64,000 bases of DNA from DZBG01 sp049241565 (GCA_049241565.1 JBMLQL010000040.1:1-64000); one strand, 5' to 3'; positions 7,501 to 16,543 are shown, numbered from the stretch's first letter. A program made the numbers and translations. Notes: a model not told the origin generated them from the letters alone.

Positions 7501-9183
7501 TTGAAAATCTTAACATCCGTATTCCTGTCTCTGATTGTTCCCGCCATGGCAGTGGCCGGACCTTCAGATAGACTCTTTTATCCAGAAGGAACAAAAGTAT
7601 CTCTTACTGCCAGAACGGAATCTGGAATTAACGCAGCACTACCAAGAATTAACGAAGCTTTTGAACTTGGTCTTGATACAACTCAGTTGAAGTATACTGA
7701 GGTCAAAGAAAGCCTTGCGGGTAAGCATTACTACTTCGATCAAATCATTAATGGTGTTGTGGTTTCTGGGGCCGAGTTTGTTGTTTCAACCAACAAAAGC
7801 GGAAAGATTATTCGTATTTTTAATAATGTGAAAAAATCTTCCACTCCGGCTGGAGCAAAAGTTAAAATCCCTTCAGTTCCACTTGTTTCTGCTCAAGGAG
7901 CCATGGATATTGCTTGGAGAGAGATTAAGGCCAATGGAGAACTTCTTCAAAAGCCTTCAGCTAAACTTTCATTCAATGAAAAACTTCAACTTATTTATAC
8001 AGTAAGTGTAAGTACCTCTTCTCCATTTGGTCACTGGGACGTGACGGTTGATGCCCTTAACGGAAAAGTTCTTGAAGTCAAAGACGGCGCTCTTCCAAGA
8101 ATGAAAAGAGCAGAAGCTGTTTCTCGCACAAGCGGAGCTCCTGTTTCTCTTTCAACAGCTCTAAGAAATTTCGATGCTCAAAACAGAAAAGTTTTCTCTC
8201 CTAAAGGAGTGAAGGCCATTGGGACAGCTAAAGTTTTTGACCCGAATCCAGTGGTTACCCTGGGAAGAACTGATCTTCAAGATACAACTGCCGCAGGTGA
8301 ATTCGCTAATGCTTATGTTGTCGAAGATCTTAAAGATATCACTCTTGCTAATGGTGTTTATTCTCTCGTTGGTCCGAAAGTAACGTTGATTGATTTCGAA
8401 AGTCCAAAAGTGGCTCCTTCGACATCTGATACAGGGAACTGGGATTTTGAAAGAAAGAACGTGGCCTTTAACGATGTCATGACTTATATGCACCTTGATA
8501 AAAATATGCGCTATATCGAGTCCCTTGGATTCGTTGGAGCAAAAGTTATTTTCCCAAAAAGTGTTGAAGTTGATGCTAACGGTGTCAACGGACAAGATAA
8601 CTCTCACTATATTCCTTCATCTCGTCGTCTGGCCTTTGGTCATGGATGTGTGGATGATAATGAAGATGCAGACGTTATTCTTCACGAGCTAGGTCATGCC
8701 ATTCACCACCATATCAACTCTCGCTGGAATGGTGGAGATACTGGAGCTATGGGTGAAGGTTTTGGTGATTACTGGGCCGCATCTTATAGTGCGACACTCC
8801 CAGGTGGGCTTGATACTAAGCCTGAATGGGTTTTTAAGTGGGACGGACACAATTCTTGTTGGGATGGACGTAAGCTAGATGCTGTTAAAATGAAGTACGA
8901 CCCTAAGAAATCTTACTATGCTCACGCTAACGTTGCAGACGGGATTTCAGATGAGTTGTGGTCAACTCCAATTTTCCAAGCTTTTTTAGAACTCTACAAA
9001 TCAGGTGTTTCTCGTGCTGATATCGATAAGATTATTCTTGAGGCCCACTTCGGTCTTGGCTCTGGAATGAAGATGCCTGAGATGGCCACTTCAATTGTGA
9101 AAACAGCAAAGACTCTTTTCCCTTATAAGAAGTATGACCAAATTTATCTCAAGCATTTCAAAACAAATAATATTCTTCAGTAA
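7501..9183 (+). CDS. Secreted zinc metalloprotease (thermolysin/fungalysin-like)
   Basis: A 560-residue preproprotein. The signal peptide spans about residues 1-19 (ending AVA). An FTP/PepSY-type propeptide follows (HYYFDQIINGVVVSGAEF; later YTVSV...WDVTVDALNGKV), then the catalytic domain. The zinc site is HELGH (H395, E396, H399), and the third ligand lies in GEGFGDY at E419, the M36-like arrangement rather than the NEAxSD of M4. The prodomain should inhibit until cleaved outside the cell. The start is TTG with AAAGGAG six bases upstream. It is a single gene closed by a terminator. Export and protease activity are firm; the prey-digestion role is inference. Confidence 0.92.
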   Translation: MKILTSVFLSLIVPAMAVAGPSDRLFYPEGTKVSLTARTESGINAALPRINEAFELGLDTTQLKYTEVKESLAGKHYYFDQIINGVVVSGAEFVVSTNKSGKIIRIFNNVKKSSTPAGAKVKIPSVPLVSAQGAMDIAWREIKANGELLQKPSAKLSFNEKLQLIYTVSVSTSSPFGHWDVTVDALNGKVLEVKDGALPRMKRAEAVSRTSGAPVSLSTALRNFDAQNRKVFSPKGVKAIGTAKVFDPNPVVTLGRTDLQDTTAAGEFANAYVVEDLKDITLANGVYSLVGPKVTLIDFESPKVAPSTSDTGNWDFERKNVAFNDVMTYMHLDKNMRYIESLGFVGAKVIFPKSVEVDANGVNGQDNSHYIPSSRRLAFGHGCVDDNEDADVILHELGHAIHHHINSRWNGGDTGAMGEGFGDYWAASYSATLPGGLDTKPEWVFKWDGHNSCWDGRKLDAVKMKYDPKKSYYAHANVADGISDELWSTPIFQAFLELYKSGVSRADIDKIILEAHFGLGSGMKMPEMATSIVKTAKTLFPYKKYDQIYLKHFKTNNILQ

Positions 9184-9188
9184 TTGAG

Positions 9189-9214
9189 AAAGGCCCCAAA
9201 CGGGGCCTTTTTTT
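9189..9214 (+). terminator. Rho-independent terminator after the protease gene
   Basis: AAAGGCCCC, loop AAAC, GGGGCCTTT, then T's. The AAAC loop is the same as in the terminator at 7343. Confidence 0.92.
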
Positions 9215-9303
9215 GTCAGGTAAGCGGTCATATTTACCCCCCTCCATTTATTCAATAGGTTAGGCGAAACTAAGACAGTACTTTATATTCATGAGGAGGA
9301 TCC

Positions 9304-9534
9304 ATGAAAAAATCGATGCTAATTGTTTTGGCCTTTGCCGCTCTTACACTTGTTGCTTGTAATAAATCTGAACAGGCCGCTGAAGGTACTGCACCAGAAG
9401 CAACTGCGGCTGAACAAGCTGTTGGACATGATGTTGAACACCAACACGTTGAGGCCAATCCTGATCATACTCATGATGATGCCCATCATGGAGACCATGA
9501 CCACAAAGCTCATCATCCAGATCATCAAGAGTAA
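9304..9534 (+). CDS. Histidine-rich lipoprotein
   Basis: A 76-residue protein with a lipoprotein signal (TLVAC, lipidated Cys19). The first part of the mature chain is Ala/Glu-rich. The last 36 residues contain 12 histidines interleaved with Asp (for example DHTHDDAHHGDHDHKAHH). Such tails bind zinc, copper or nickel loosely, so a metal-buffering or delivery role at the cell surface or periplasm is likely, but no family assignment is possible. A strong GAGGAGG ribosome site precedes the ATG. It lies alone between the protease and photolyase genes. A repeat-family hairpin follows. Confidence 0.85.
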   Translation: MKKSMLIVLAFAALTLVACNKSEQAAEGTAPEATAAEQAVGHDVEHQHVEANPDHTHDDAHHGDHDHKAHHPDHQE

Positions 9535-9548
9535 TAACTCTCCCATAG

Positions 9549-9574
9549 GTGCCAGCTACCTTTTGGTAGCTGGC
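9549..9574. repeat. GGTGCCAGC hairpin element, copy 1
   Basis: GCCAGCTACC (9551-9560), loop TTTT, GGTAGCTGGC (9565-9574): a perfect 10-bp stem preceded by AGGT. The left arm matches the palindromes at 23612 and 53692. It lies between two co-directional genes and lacks a T-run, so it is the shortest copy. Confidence 0.8.
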
Positions 9575-9619
9575 CTTATCAAAACTTAGACAAAGCCTCC
9601 CCATTCTCCCCAAAAAATA

Positions 9620-9625
9620 TATAAT
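9620..9625 (+). promoter_or_regulatory. TATAAT -10 box for the photolyase gene
   Basis: Perfect TATAAT, 27 bp before the ATG. No convincing -35 is visible at normal spacing, which could mean activator dependence. Confidence 0.45.
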
Positions 9626-9651
9626 ACAGAGAAAAAACCTAAGGCTTTCCT

Positions 9652-11052
9652 ATGTCTCGCGCCCTATGCTGGCTTCGTCGTGATCTTCGACTTCATGATC
9701 ATCATGCTCTTTGCGTGGCCACCACTTATCATGATCAAGTGGATCTTGTTTTTGTTTTTGATGAACATATTTTAAATAAACTTCCTTCAAAAAAAGATAA
9801 GCGCCTCAGTTTTATTTACGAATCGTTGATTGAGATCGAAGAAACTCTCCAAAAAAAAGGGGCCTCTCTTCATATCAAATACGGAAAACCTGAAGAGGAA
9901 ATTCCTAAACTTGCCTCAGAACTTGGAGTGAGTGATGTGTATTGCAACCGTGATTATGAGCCTTACGCCAAAAAAAGAGATGAACTTGTTCAAAAAAAAT
10001 TACACTCATTAAAAATTAAATTTCAGACATTCAAAGACTCTGTTTACTATGAAAAACATGAAATCCTGTCGGGATCAGGGGCCATTTATAAAGTTTTTAC
10101 TCCTTACAAAAATAAATGGATTGAAACTTTCTCTCTCAATGGAAGTCATCCTCCACTCTATGAAGTTAATTTTAAACACCTCGCCACTTGGACCAATAAA
10201 GAAAGTATTCTTCAAACAGATTTTTATAAAAAAATGGGTTTTATCCCTGATCCTCCTCTGTTAACTGGTGGAAGCAAGCATGCTCTCAAACGTTTAAAGA
10301 AATTTGAAAACGTGATCAATGATTATGCTGAGGCCAGAAATTTTCCGGCCATTGATGGAACATCTAATCTTTCGGTTTATATACGTCATGGAAATATTTC
10401 TATTAGAGATATGATCCGTGCCTCTCAAAACCACTCTTCGGATGGTTCAAAAACTTGGCTCTCAGAGCTTATTTGGCGCGATTTTTACGAGGTGATTTTA
10501 GACACTCACCCCTATGTGGAAAAAGAATCTTTCAAGCGTGATTACGACAAAATTAAGTGGCCTGGAAAACCAGAGCATTTCAAAGCTTGGTGTGAAGGTC
10601 AGACAGGTTTTCCGATTGTGGATGCGGCCATGCGATGCCTGAATGAAACAGGGATGATACATAATCGTTTACGAATGATTGTGGCCTCATTTCTTTGCAA
10701 GATTCTTTTAGTGGATTGGCGCAAAGGTGAGCACTATTTTGCAGAAAAACTTTTAGACTTTGATCTGGCCGCTAATAATGGTGGATGGCAATGGTCTTCA
10801 AGTTCCGGTTGTGATGCTCAACCCTATTTCCGTATTTTTAATCCTTACACGCAGAGTGAAAAATTTGATGAAGAAGGAAAATTTATCAAAGAATGGTGCC
10901 CTGAACTTAAAGGCCTTGATAAAAAAACCATTCACGCTCCTCATAAAACAGGTCTTTTTAAGCCGGTCGGCTATCCCGACCCTATCGTCAACTATGAGGC
11001 CCAAAGAGTGAAATGCATGGAAGTATACGCAGTAGTTAAGTCAGAAAAATGA
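9652..11052 (+). CDS. phrB: Deoxyribodipyrimidine photolyase (class I CPD)
   Basis: A 466-residue cytoplasmic flavoenzyme that uses blue light to split cyclobutane pyrimidine dimers. The N-terminal antenna domain (about 1-130) begins LCWLRRDLRLHDHHAL. The FAD-binding domain (about 270-460) shows WLSELIWRDFYE, GQTGFPIVDAAMRCLN and TGMIHNRLRMIVASFL. It ends with WQWSSSSGCDAQPYFRIFNP, typical of photolyases rather than cryptochromes. Length is normal. Light-response genes of the LitR type occur about 14 kb downstream, not beside it. The AAGG ribosome site is modest. Confidence 0.95.
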   Translation: MSRALCWLRRDLRLHDHHALCVATTYHDQVDLVFVFDEHILNKLPSKKDKRLSFIYESLIEIEETLQKKGASLHIKYGKPEEEIPKLASELGVSDVYCNRDYEPYAKKRDELVQKKLHSLKIKFQTFKDSVYYEKHEILSGSGAIYKVFTPYKNKWIETFSLNGSHPPLYEVNFKHLATWTNKESILQTDFYKKMGFIPDPPLLTGGSKHALKRLKKFENVINDYAEARNFPAIDGTSNLSVYIRHGNISIRDMIRASQNHSSDGSKTWLSELIWRDFYEVILDTHPYVEKESFKRDYDKIKWPGKPEHFKAWCEGQTGFPIVDAAMRCLNETGMIHNRLRMIVASFLCKILLVDWRKGEHYFAEKLLDFDLAANNGGWQWSSSSGCDAQPYFRIFNPYTQSEKFDEEGKFIKEWCPELKGLDKKTIHAPHKTGLFKPVGYPDPIVNYEAQRVKCMEVYAVVKSEK

Positions 11053-11110
11053 CAGTCTTAGCAGTTTGAGTCGTCAAACACCTTAGGCTAAATTTTGACT
11101 TACTTTATGA

Positions 11111-11133
11111 TCGCCTCCCAGAGGGCGTTTTTA
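11111..11133 (+). terminator. Weak terminator-like hairpin after phrB
   Basis: CGCCTC...GAGGGCG forms an imperfect stem followed by TTTTT. It would separate phrB from the sdh operon. Confidence 0.45.
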
Positions 11134-11134
11134 A

Positions 11135-11162
11135 CTGACAAATGGTGGAAATTTGTTAGAAT
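11135..11162 (+). promoter_or_regulatory. sdh operon promoter
   Basis: CTGACA (11135-11140), 16-bp spacer, TAGAAT (11157-11162), with a TG one base before the -10 (extended -10). The leader is about 55 nt to the sdhC ATG. Confidence 0.7.
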
Positions 11163-11223
11163 TTTTATCATTCCTCAGCATAAATTTTCAAACGATTTAT
11201 ATTCTTAAATAAAAGGGAGATGT

Positions 11224-11898
11224 ATGACAACCGCTGTTGCCCATTACTTCGGCTCCTCAATTGGACGCAAGCAGCTCATCGCTATTACAGGCCTTGCTCT
11301 TTGCGGATTTTTGATTGGCCACTTGTCTGGAAACTTTTTACTACTTGTGAGTGCAGATGCTTTTAATCTTTACGCTCACAAACTTGCCTCTCTTGGCGTA
11401 GGTCTTTACGTGATAGAAGCTGGCCTTGCCGCTGTTTTCGTTCTTCACCTTGGTCTAGCGATTAAGCTGACCATGGAAAACAAATCAGCTCGTCCCGTAA
11501 AGTATTACGGAAAAACAAACACAGGACGTGGAACAACGTTCATGTCGAGCACAATGCCATACACTGGTCTTGTTCTTCTTGCCTTCATCATCCTCCATCT
11601 TTTAGGAATCAAATTTGGTTCTTACTACACAACAGTTGTGGATGGAGTTGAGATGCGTGATGTTTACCGCACAACAATTGAGCATTTCAGCTCTATCGGA
11701 AATACGGCTTGGTATTCGTTTGCCATGATCTGTGCGGCTCTTCATACAGCTCACGGATTCTCTTCTGCTTTCCAATCACTGGGACTTAATCACCCACGAT
11801 ACTTTGGAAAAATTAAATTATTAAGTATTCTTTATGCGATCTTTGTTGGAGGTGGTTTCTCAGCTCTGGCGATTTGGTCGCACTTGCAAGGAGCGTAA
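11224..11898 (+). CDS. sdhC: Succinate dehydrogenase cytochrome b subunit
   Basis: A 224-residue inner-membrane protein with five hydrophobic helices, matching the single-subunit, di-haem cytochrome b558 type used by Bacillus, epsilonproteobacteria and deltaproteobacteria-like groups, not the SdhC/SdhD pair of E. coli. Conserved histidines for haem sit in GHLSGNFLL, LHLGLAIKL, ILHLLGI, TIEHFS and LHTAHGF. It passes electrons between the iron-sulfur subunit and quinone. AGGGAGA precedes the ATG, and sdhA begins 3 bp after the stop. Confidence 0.95.
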   Translation: MTTAVAHYFGSSIGRKQLIAITGLALCGFLIGHLSGNFLLLVSADAFNLYAHKLASLGVGLYVIEAGLAAVFVLHLGLAIKLTMENKSARPVKYYGKTNTGRGTTFMSSTMPYTGLVLLAFIILHLLGIKFGSYYTTVVDGVEMRDVYRTTIEHFSSIGNTAWYSFAMICAALHTAHGFSSAFQSLGLNHPRYFGKIKLLSILYAIFVGGGFSALAIWSHLQGA

Positions 11899-11901
11899 TC
11901 C

Positions 11902-13821
11902 ATGGGCTTTAATCTAGATTCAAAAATTCCTGCAGGACCTCTGTCAGAGAAATGGGATAAGCATCGCTTTGATTCAAAACTCATCAACCCTGCCAATAAA
12001 AGAAAATTCACAGTTATCGTAGTGGGAACAGGTCTTGCTGGTGGTTCAGCTGCTGCAACTCTGGCCGAGCTTGGTTATAATGTTCTTGCTTTCTGCGTAC
12101 AAGATTCTCCAAGACGTGCTCACTCAATTGCTGCTCAAGGTGGGATCAACGCTGCTAAAAACTATCCTAATGATGGTGACTCTATTAAGCGCCTTTTCTA
12201 CGATACCATCAAAGGTGGAGATTACCGCGCTCGTGAAGCCAACGTTTATCGTCTGGCCCAAGTGTCGAATAATATCATCGATCAATCGGTGGCCCAAGGT
12301 GTTCCTTTCGCTCGCGAATACGGTGGATACCTTGATAACCGCTCTTTCGGTGGATCTCAAGTTTCACGTACATTCTATGCTCGTGGACAAACAGGTCAGC
12401 AGCTTCTTCTCGGGGCCTACTCTGGGATGATGAAGATGGTGGCGAAAGGCAAAATCAAAATGTTCAATCGTCGTGAGATGATGGACCTTGTGACTGTGAA
12501 TGGAAAAGCTCGCGGGATCACTTGTCGTAATTTAGTGACTGGTGAACTTGAATCATACGCTGCTGATGCTGTCCTTCTTTGTACTGGTGGATACGGAAAC
12601 GTATTCTTCCTTTCAACAAACGCGATGGCCTCAAACGTAACTGCTGCTTGGAGATGTCATAAAAAAGGTGCTGGTTTTGCCAACCCTTGTTTTACTCAGA
12701 TCCACCCTACTTGTATTCCTGTTCATGGAGATTACCAGTCTAAGCTTACTCTTATGTCTGAATCACTCCGTAACGACGGACGTGTTTGGGTTCCTAAGAA
12801 AAAAGATGATAACCGTAAGCCAAATGATATCCCTGATGATGAAAGAGATTATTATCTTGAAAGAATCTATCCTTCGTTTGGTAACCTTGCTCCACGTGAC
12901 GTTTCTTCACGTCAGGCCAAGTTCCGTTGTGATGAAGGTCTAGGAGTTGGGCCAACAAAACTTGCTGTGTATCTCGACTTCCGTGATGCTATTAAGCGTG
13001 ACGGGAAAGCCAAGATTGCTGATAAGTACGGAAACCTTTTTGAAATGTATGAAAAGATCGTTGGGACTAATCCTTATGAAGAACCAATGATGATCTACCC
13101 AGCCGTTCACTATACGATGGGTGGTCTTTGGGTTGACTATAACCTTCAATCAACAATTCCTGGTCTTCATGTTCTTGGAGAAGCCAACTTCTCTGATCAC
13201 GGGGCCAACCGCCTAGGAGCTTCAGCTCTTATGCAAGGTCTTGCTGATGGATACTTTGTTGTTCCTTATACACTTGGACACTACCTTGCTTCTAACTCTC
13301 TTGAGAAAGTCTCAACAGACATGCCTGAGTTCAAAGAATCATTGAAGGCCGTTCAAGAGCAAACAACAAAACTTCTTTCTATCAAAGGATCAAAGACTGT
13401 TGATGATTTCCATAAGCAACTTGGCCACTTAATGTGGGAGTACGTTGGAATGAGTCGTAATGAAGCTGGACTTAAGAAAGCGATTGCTGAAATCAGAAAA
13501 GTTCGTGAAGAGTTCTGGCAAAATGTTCGTGTTCCTGGTGAAGCTGGGAATTTCAATACAGAACTTCATAAAGCTGGACGAGTGGCAGACTTTTTAGAGC
13601 TTGGTGAATTGATGGCCCTTGATGCTCTTGAGAGAAATGAGTCTTGTGGAGGTCACTTCCGCGAAGAATACCAAACTCCTGATAACGAAGCTAAACGTGA
13701 TGATGAAAATTTCGCTCACACTGCTGTATGGGAATACACAGGACCGAATTCTAGTCCGATTCGTCATAAAGAAGAGCTGAAGTTTGAAAATGTTCAACTT
13801 GCTACAAGATCGTACAAGTAA
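11902..13821 (+). CDS. sdhA: Succinate dehydrogenase/fumarate reductase flavoprotein subunit
   Basis: A 639-residue catalytic subunit on the cytoplasmic face of the membrane that oxidises succinate to fumarate. It has the FAD-binding start VVGTGLAGGSAAATLAELGY and AHSIAAQGGINAAKNY, which carries the histidine that binds FAD covalently. Later motifs are ARGQTGQQLL, HPTCIPVHGDY and GEANFSDHGANRLGASALMQ. Length agrees with the SdhA/FrdA form paired with a b558 cytochrome. It is second in sdhCAB with tight spacing. Confidence 0.96.
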   Translation: MGFNLDSKIPAGPLSEKWDKHRFDSKLINPANKRKFTVIVVGTGLAGGSAAATLAELGYNVLAFCVQDSPRRAHSIAAQGGINAAKNYPNDGDSIKRLFYDTIKGGDYRAREANVYRLAQVSNNIIDQSVAQGVPFAREYGGYLDNRSFGGSQVSRTFYARGQTGQQLLLGAYSGMMKMVAKGKIKMFNRREMMDLVTVNGKARGITCRNLVTGELESYAADAVLLCTGGYGNVFFLSTNAMASNVTAAWRCHKKGAGFANPCFTQIHPTCIPVHGDYQSKLTLMSESLRNDGRVWVPKKKDDNRKPNDIPDDERDYYLERIYPSFGNLAPRDVSSRQAKFRCDEGLGVGPTKLAVYLDFRDAIKRDGKAKIADKYGNLFEMYEKIVGTNPYEEPMMIYPAVHYTMGGLWVDYNLQSTIPGLHVLGEANFSDHGANRLGASALMQGLADGYFVVPYTLGHYLASNSLEKVSTDMPEFKESLKAVQEQTTKLLSIKGSKTVDDFHKQLGHLMWEYVGMSRNEAGLKKAIAEIRKVREEFWQNVRVPGEAGNFNTELHKAGRVADFLELGELMALDALERNESCGGHFREEYQTPDNEAKRDDENFAHTAVWEYTGPNSSPIRHKEELKFENVQLATRSYK

Positions 13822-13831
13822 GGAGTAAAAA

Positions 13832-14620
13832 ATGAGTCACGGAACTATGTCATTAAACCTGAAGATCTGGCGTCAAAAGAACCCTACTTCAGAAGGTAAA
13901 TTTGTAGATTATAAAGTTGATAATGTTTCTAACGATATGTCGTTTCTTGAAATGATCGATGTTCTTAACGAGCAACTTGTTCGTAAAGGCGAAGACGCCA
14001 TTGCTTTTGATCATGACTGCCGCGAAGGAATTTGTGGAATGTGTTCGATGATGATCAATGGTAAAGCTCACGGTGGTTTCAAGGGAACAACAACTTGTCA
14101 GGTTCACATGAGACTTTTCAAAGAGGGCGACACTATTGTTGTTGAACCTTGGAGATCTCGTGCTTTCCCACTTATTAAAGATCTGGCCGTTGATAGATCA
14201 GCCTTTGATGCTATTCAACAAGCTGGTGGTTATGTCACGGCCAACACAGGAAATGCTCCAGATGGTAATGCGATTCCTATACCAAAACCTATCGCTGATG
14301 AGGCGATGGATGCAGCAGCTTGTATTGGTTGTGGAGCTTGTGTGGCAAGCTGTCCAAACGGTTCAGCGATGCTTTTTATGAGTGCAAAAGTCTCTCAACT
14401 CGCTCTTCTTCCTCAGGGGCAGCCTGAAGCTGAAAAACGCGTTCTGAACATGGTTCAGACTCATGATGAACTCGGATTTGGAAACTGCTCAAATCATGCT
14501 GAATGTGAGGCCACATGTCCGAAAGATATTTCGATCGAACATATTGCACGCACAAATCGTCAGTATATTGCAGCTGCTTTAAAGCATCATGAAAAAGATC
14601 GCTCTGGTGGTGGAGCTTAA
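13832..14620 (+). CDS. sdhB: Succinate dehydrogenase/fumarate reductase iron-sulfur subunit
   Basis: A 262-residue electron-transfer subunit. The 2Fe-2S ligands lie in CREGICGMC plus a distal TTC at about residue 90. The C-terminal ferredoxin part has CIGCGACVASCPNGSAM and CSNHAECEATCPKDI for the 4Fe-4S and 3Fe-4S clusters. It connects SdhA flavin to the membrane haem. It is the last gene of sdhCAB; a strong terminator follows at once. Confidence 0.96.
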   Translation: MSHGTMSLNLKIWRQKNPTSEGKFVDYKVDNVSNDMSFLEMIDVLNEQLVRKGEDAIAFDHDCREGICGMCSMMINGKAHGGFKGTTTCQVHMRLFKEGDTIVVEPWRSRAFPLIKDLAVDRSAFDAIQQAGGYVTANTGNAPDGNAIPIPKPIADEAMDAAACIGCGACVASCPNGSAMLFMSAKVSQLALLPQGQPEAEKRVLNMVQTHDELGFGNCSNHAECEATCPKDISIEHIARTNRQYIAAALKHHEKDRSGGGA

Positions 14621-14625
14621 GACAT

Positions 14626-14656
14626 AAAAAAGCCCCTCAATGAGGGGCTTTTTTTT
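14626..14656 (+). terminator. sdh operon terminator
   Basis: AAGCCCCTC, loop AAT, GAGGGGCTT, flanked by A's before and a T-run after. It can work in both directions and separates sdhB from the convergent small lipoprotein gene. Confidence 0.93.
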
Positions 14657-14775
14657 TAAGAACTCATAGATCGTTTTGCAGTGAAGATGAAGTATCATAA
14701 TCAAGACAAGATCGTAAGAGTAAGTAGCTACCTACGTATCACAATCTGACTCGATCACAACTCCCCCTGAAATTT

Positions 14776-14892
14776 TTACATAGGACGTGCGACTGTTTCC
14801 ACTCGCTTATCTTCATCCTTGTCTTTACTTCCACCACAAGCAAAAGCACTTACAGTTAAAGAGAGAGCTAATAAAGCGACAATAAATTTCAT
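14776..14892 (-). CDS. 38-residue small lipoprotein
   Basis: A short gene encoding MKFIVALLALSLTVSAFAC, then GGSKDKDEDKRVETVARPM. This is a hydrophobic signal with an A-F-A-C lipobox (Cys19) and a highly charged 19-residue mature tail. A GGAGG ribosome site lies five bases upstream of the ATG, and TATAAT (14920-14925) is a good -10. These three signs together make it a real gene despite its size. The lipobox is weaker than usual at -3, so it could instead be a cleaved secreted peptide. Function unknown. Confidence 0.8.
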   Translation of the reverse strand: MKFIVALLALSLTVSAFACGGSKDKDEDKRVETVARPM

Positions 14893-14919
14893 AGAAACCT
14901 CCATTTGTTTCACCTACCT

Positions 14920-14953
14920 ATTATACACCTAACTAGGCCTATTCCAGAGTTAG
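14920..14953 (-). promoter_or_regulatory. Promoter of the small lipoprotein with an adjacent inverted repeat
   Basis: TATAAT on the minus strand at 14920-14925. Immediately upstream, CTAACT (14929-14934) and AGTTAG (14948-14953) form an inverted repeat where the -35 would be, a possible activator site. Confidence 0.5.
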
Positions 14954-14997
14954 ACATTTTCCTTACAATTCCCTCTAAAAACGGTAGGATACTCCCT

Positions 14998-16089
14998 ATG
15001 TATGTGTTTTCAGAAACAACTCTCGCCTTTATCAAAAAAGCAGAGTCCATTCTTCGTGATATCATCCGCGACGAGGTCAGACTTCCGGTTCATCGCTCAC
15101 GTTTTGAATTTAATAAATATCTTTATCCTATTCATGTGGTGGTCTTTGAAGGAAATGAAATCGGTCATTTCAATCCTGCCTATATGCAGATTGGACTTCA
15201 TAAAAAACTCATCTATCTCGCTAAAGAAAGTGTGCTGAAAGATATTTTGCGCCATGAACTTGCTCACTACCTTACTCTGCTCTATTTTGGAGAAGTTCAA
15301 AGTCACGGGCCAGAGTTTAAAGAGATTTGCAGGCGATTTGGTTTTCCACAAGAGGTGGCAGCTGCCACCATGAATCTTGAAGAATCTAATCTCGCCAAAG
15401 TGGGAGATCTTGAATCGGAAAAAGTTTTAGAAAAAATAAAAAAACTTTTAAAACTCGCTGAAAGCTCAAATGCTCACGAAGCTGAGCTGGCCACTCTTAA
15501 GGCCAATCAATTGCTTCTTCGTCATCATCTCGATCATCACTTGGCCAAGTCTTATGATGAAGAGCTTTATATGGATCGTATTTTAGTCCAAGCTCGCAAA
15601 GATGCGAAGATGGTTGCTATTTATGAAATTCTTAAACATTTTATTGTTCGTCCTGTACTCAGTTTTGGCAAAGGGGTTTGTACCCTCGAAGTCACCGGCA
15701 GTCAGACCAATGTGAAGCTGGCCCATTATATTGCTCATTTTTTAGATCACGAATTAGATTATCTATGGAAGAAAGCTCAAAAAGAGACAAACCTCTCTGG
15801 CCTTCGTGCGAAGAATTCTTTTTTTGTAGGCGTGGCCCGTGGCTTTGATGAAAAGATGAAATCCCAAAAAGAGAATTTCGGGGCAGCTGAGCAAAAAGCT
15901 TTAGTGATGATTGAGAAAGATCTTGAAAGTAAGATTGGGGCCATTTATCGCAGACTCTCCTCTTCGGCTTCCTCTCAAACCCTTGATTCTGCGGCCAGTG
16001 ATTATGGAGTTCAAAAAGGACGTGAACTTACGGTGCGAGGTGCGGTAGAATCTAAAGCATCAGGACTTAAACTTACTTTCGGGAAGTAA
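14998..16089 (+). CDS. SprT-like zinc protein fused to DUF2786
   Basis: A 363-residue protein. The N-terminal half has a SprT-like metal site, HELAH (H86, E87, H90) with a further His in QSHGPEFKEICRRFG near residue 103. Next comes a DUF2786-type helix pair (KVLEKIKKLLKLAESSNAHE and ATLKANQLLLRHHL). The rest resembles the region that follows DUF2786 in its relatives. SprT-like proteins are often DNA-linked proteases, but activity here is not shown. I place the start at 14998, where GGTAGGA precedes the ATG; an in-frame ATG at 14905 would overlap the divergent promoter. It begins a three-gene run, 1 bp before the thioesterase. Confidence 0.83.
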   Translation: MYVFSETTLAFIKKAESILRDIIRDEVRLPVHRSRFEFNKYLYPIHVVVFEGNEIGHFNPAYMQIGLHKKLIYLAKESVLKDILRHELAHYLTLLYFGEVQSHGPEFKEICRRFGFPQEVAAATMNLEESNLAKVGDLESEKVLEKIKKLLKLAESSNAHEAELATLKANQLLLRHHLDHHLAKSYDEELYMDRILVQARKDAKMVAIYEILKHFIVRPVLSFGKGVCTLEVTGSQTNVKLAHYIAHFLDHELDYLWKKAQKETNLSGLRAKNSFFVGVARGFDEKMKSQKENFGAAEQKALVMIEKDLESKIGAIYRRLSSSASSQTLDSAASDYGVQKGRELTVRGAVESKASGLKLTFGK

Positions 16090-16090
16090 T

Positions 16091-16543
16091 ATGCAAATAC
16101 CTCTTGAGCAATTTATCAGTTTCTTTAAAAGCATTAATCATTTTGATCGCGATAACGGTCTGGAGTTTGAAATTCACTCTCCTGGTGAGATCACTTATAA
16201 AATGACGATTCAGGAAAAACATTTGAGCTCCCCTAACACCGCTCATGGGGCAGTGATGGCCGGTTTTATGGATTGTGTCCTTGGCCTCTCTGCTCTCTCA
16301 CTCGCCGTGACTGAAGGTAATCTCACTTCTACGGTAGAGTTTAAACTTAATTTCATCCGCCCTGTTCATTTAGGTGATGAGCTTATTGGAACAGGACGTG
16401 TAGAACATAAAGGAAAAAGTCTTCTCATCTCTACGGGTGAAGTGAGACTGGCCAAATCAGGTGAGCTTGTCTCTAAAGGGCAAGGGACATTTAATACTTA
16501 TCCCATGACGAAGAAAGGATTCACTAATGACATTAACACGTGA
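16091..16543 (+). CDS. PaaI-type hotdog-fold thioesterase
   Basis: A 150-residue protein with the PaaI/hotdog signature: NTAHGAVMAGFMDCVLGLSA (active-site region with conserved HG and D) and FIRPVHLGDELIGTGRVEHKGKSL. It should hydrolyse acyl-CoA or aryl-CoA thioesters in the cytoplasm; the substrate is unknown. It starts one base after the SprT-like gene and overlaps the next gene by 17 nt, so the three are co-transcribed. Confidence 0.88.
   Translation: MQIPLEQFISFFKSINHFDRDNGLEFEIHSPGEITYKMTIQEKHLSSPNTAHGAVMAGFMDCVLGLSALSLAVTEGNLTSTVEFKLNFIRPVHLGDELIGTGRVEHKGKSLLISTGEVRLAKSGELVSKGQGTFNTYPMTKKGFTNDINT

Noticed and set aside
16527..16543. Frameshift between thioesterase and DUF423 genes
   Set aside because: Both products have normal family length and ends; this is an ordinary 17-nt overlap of two genes.
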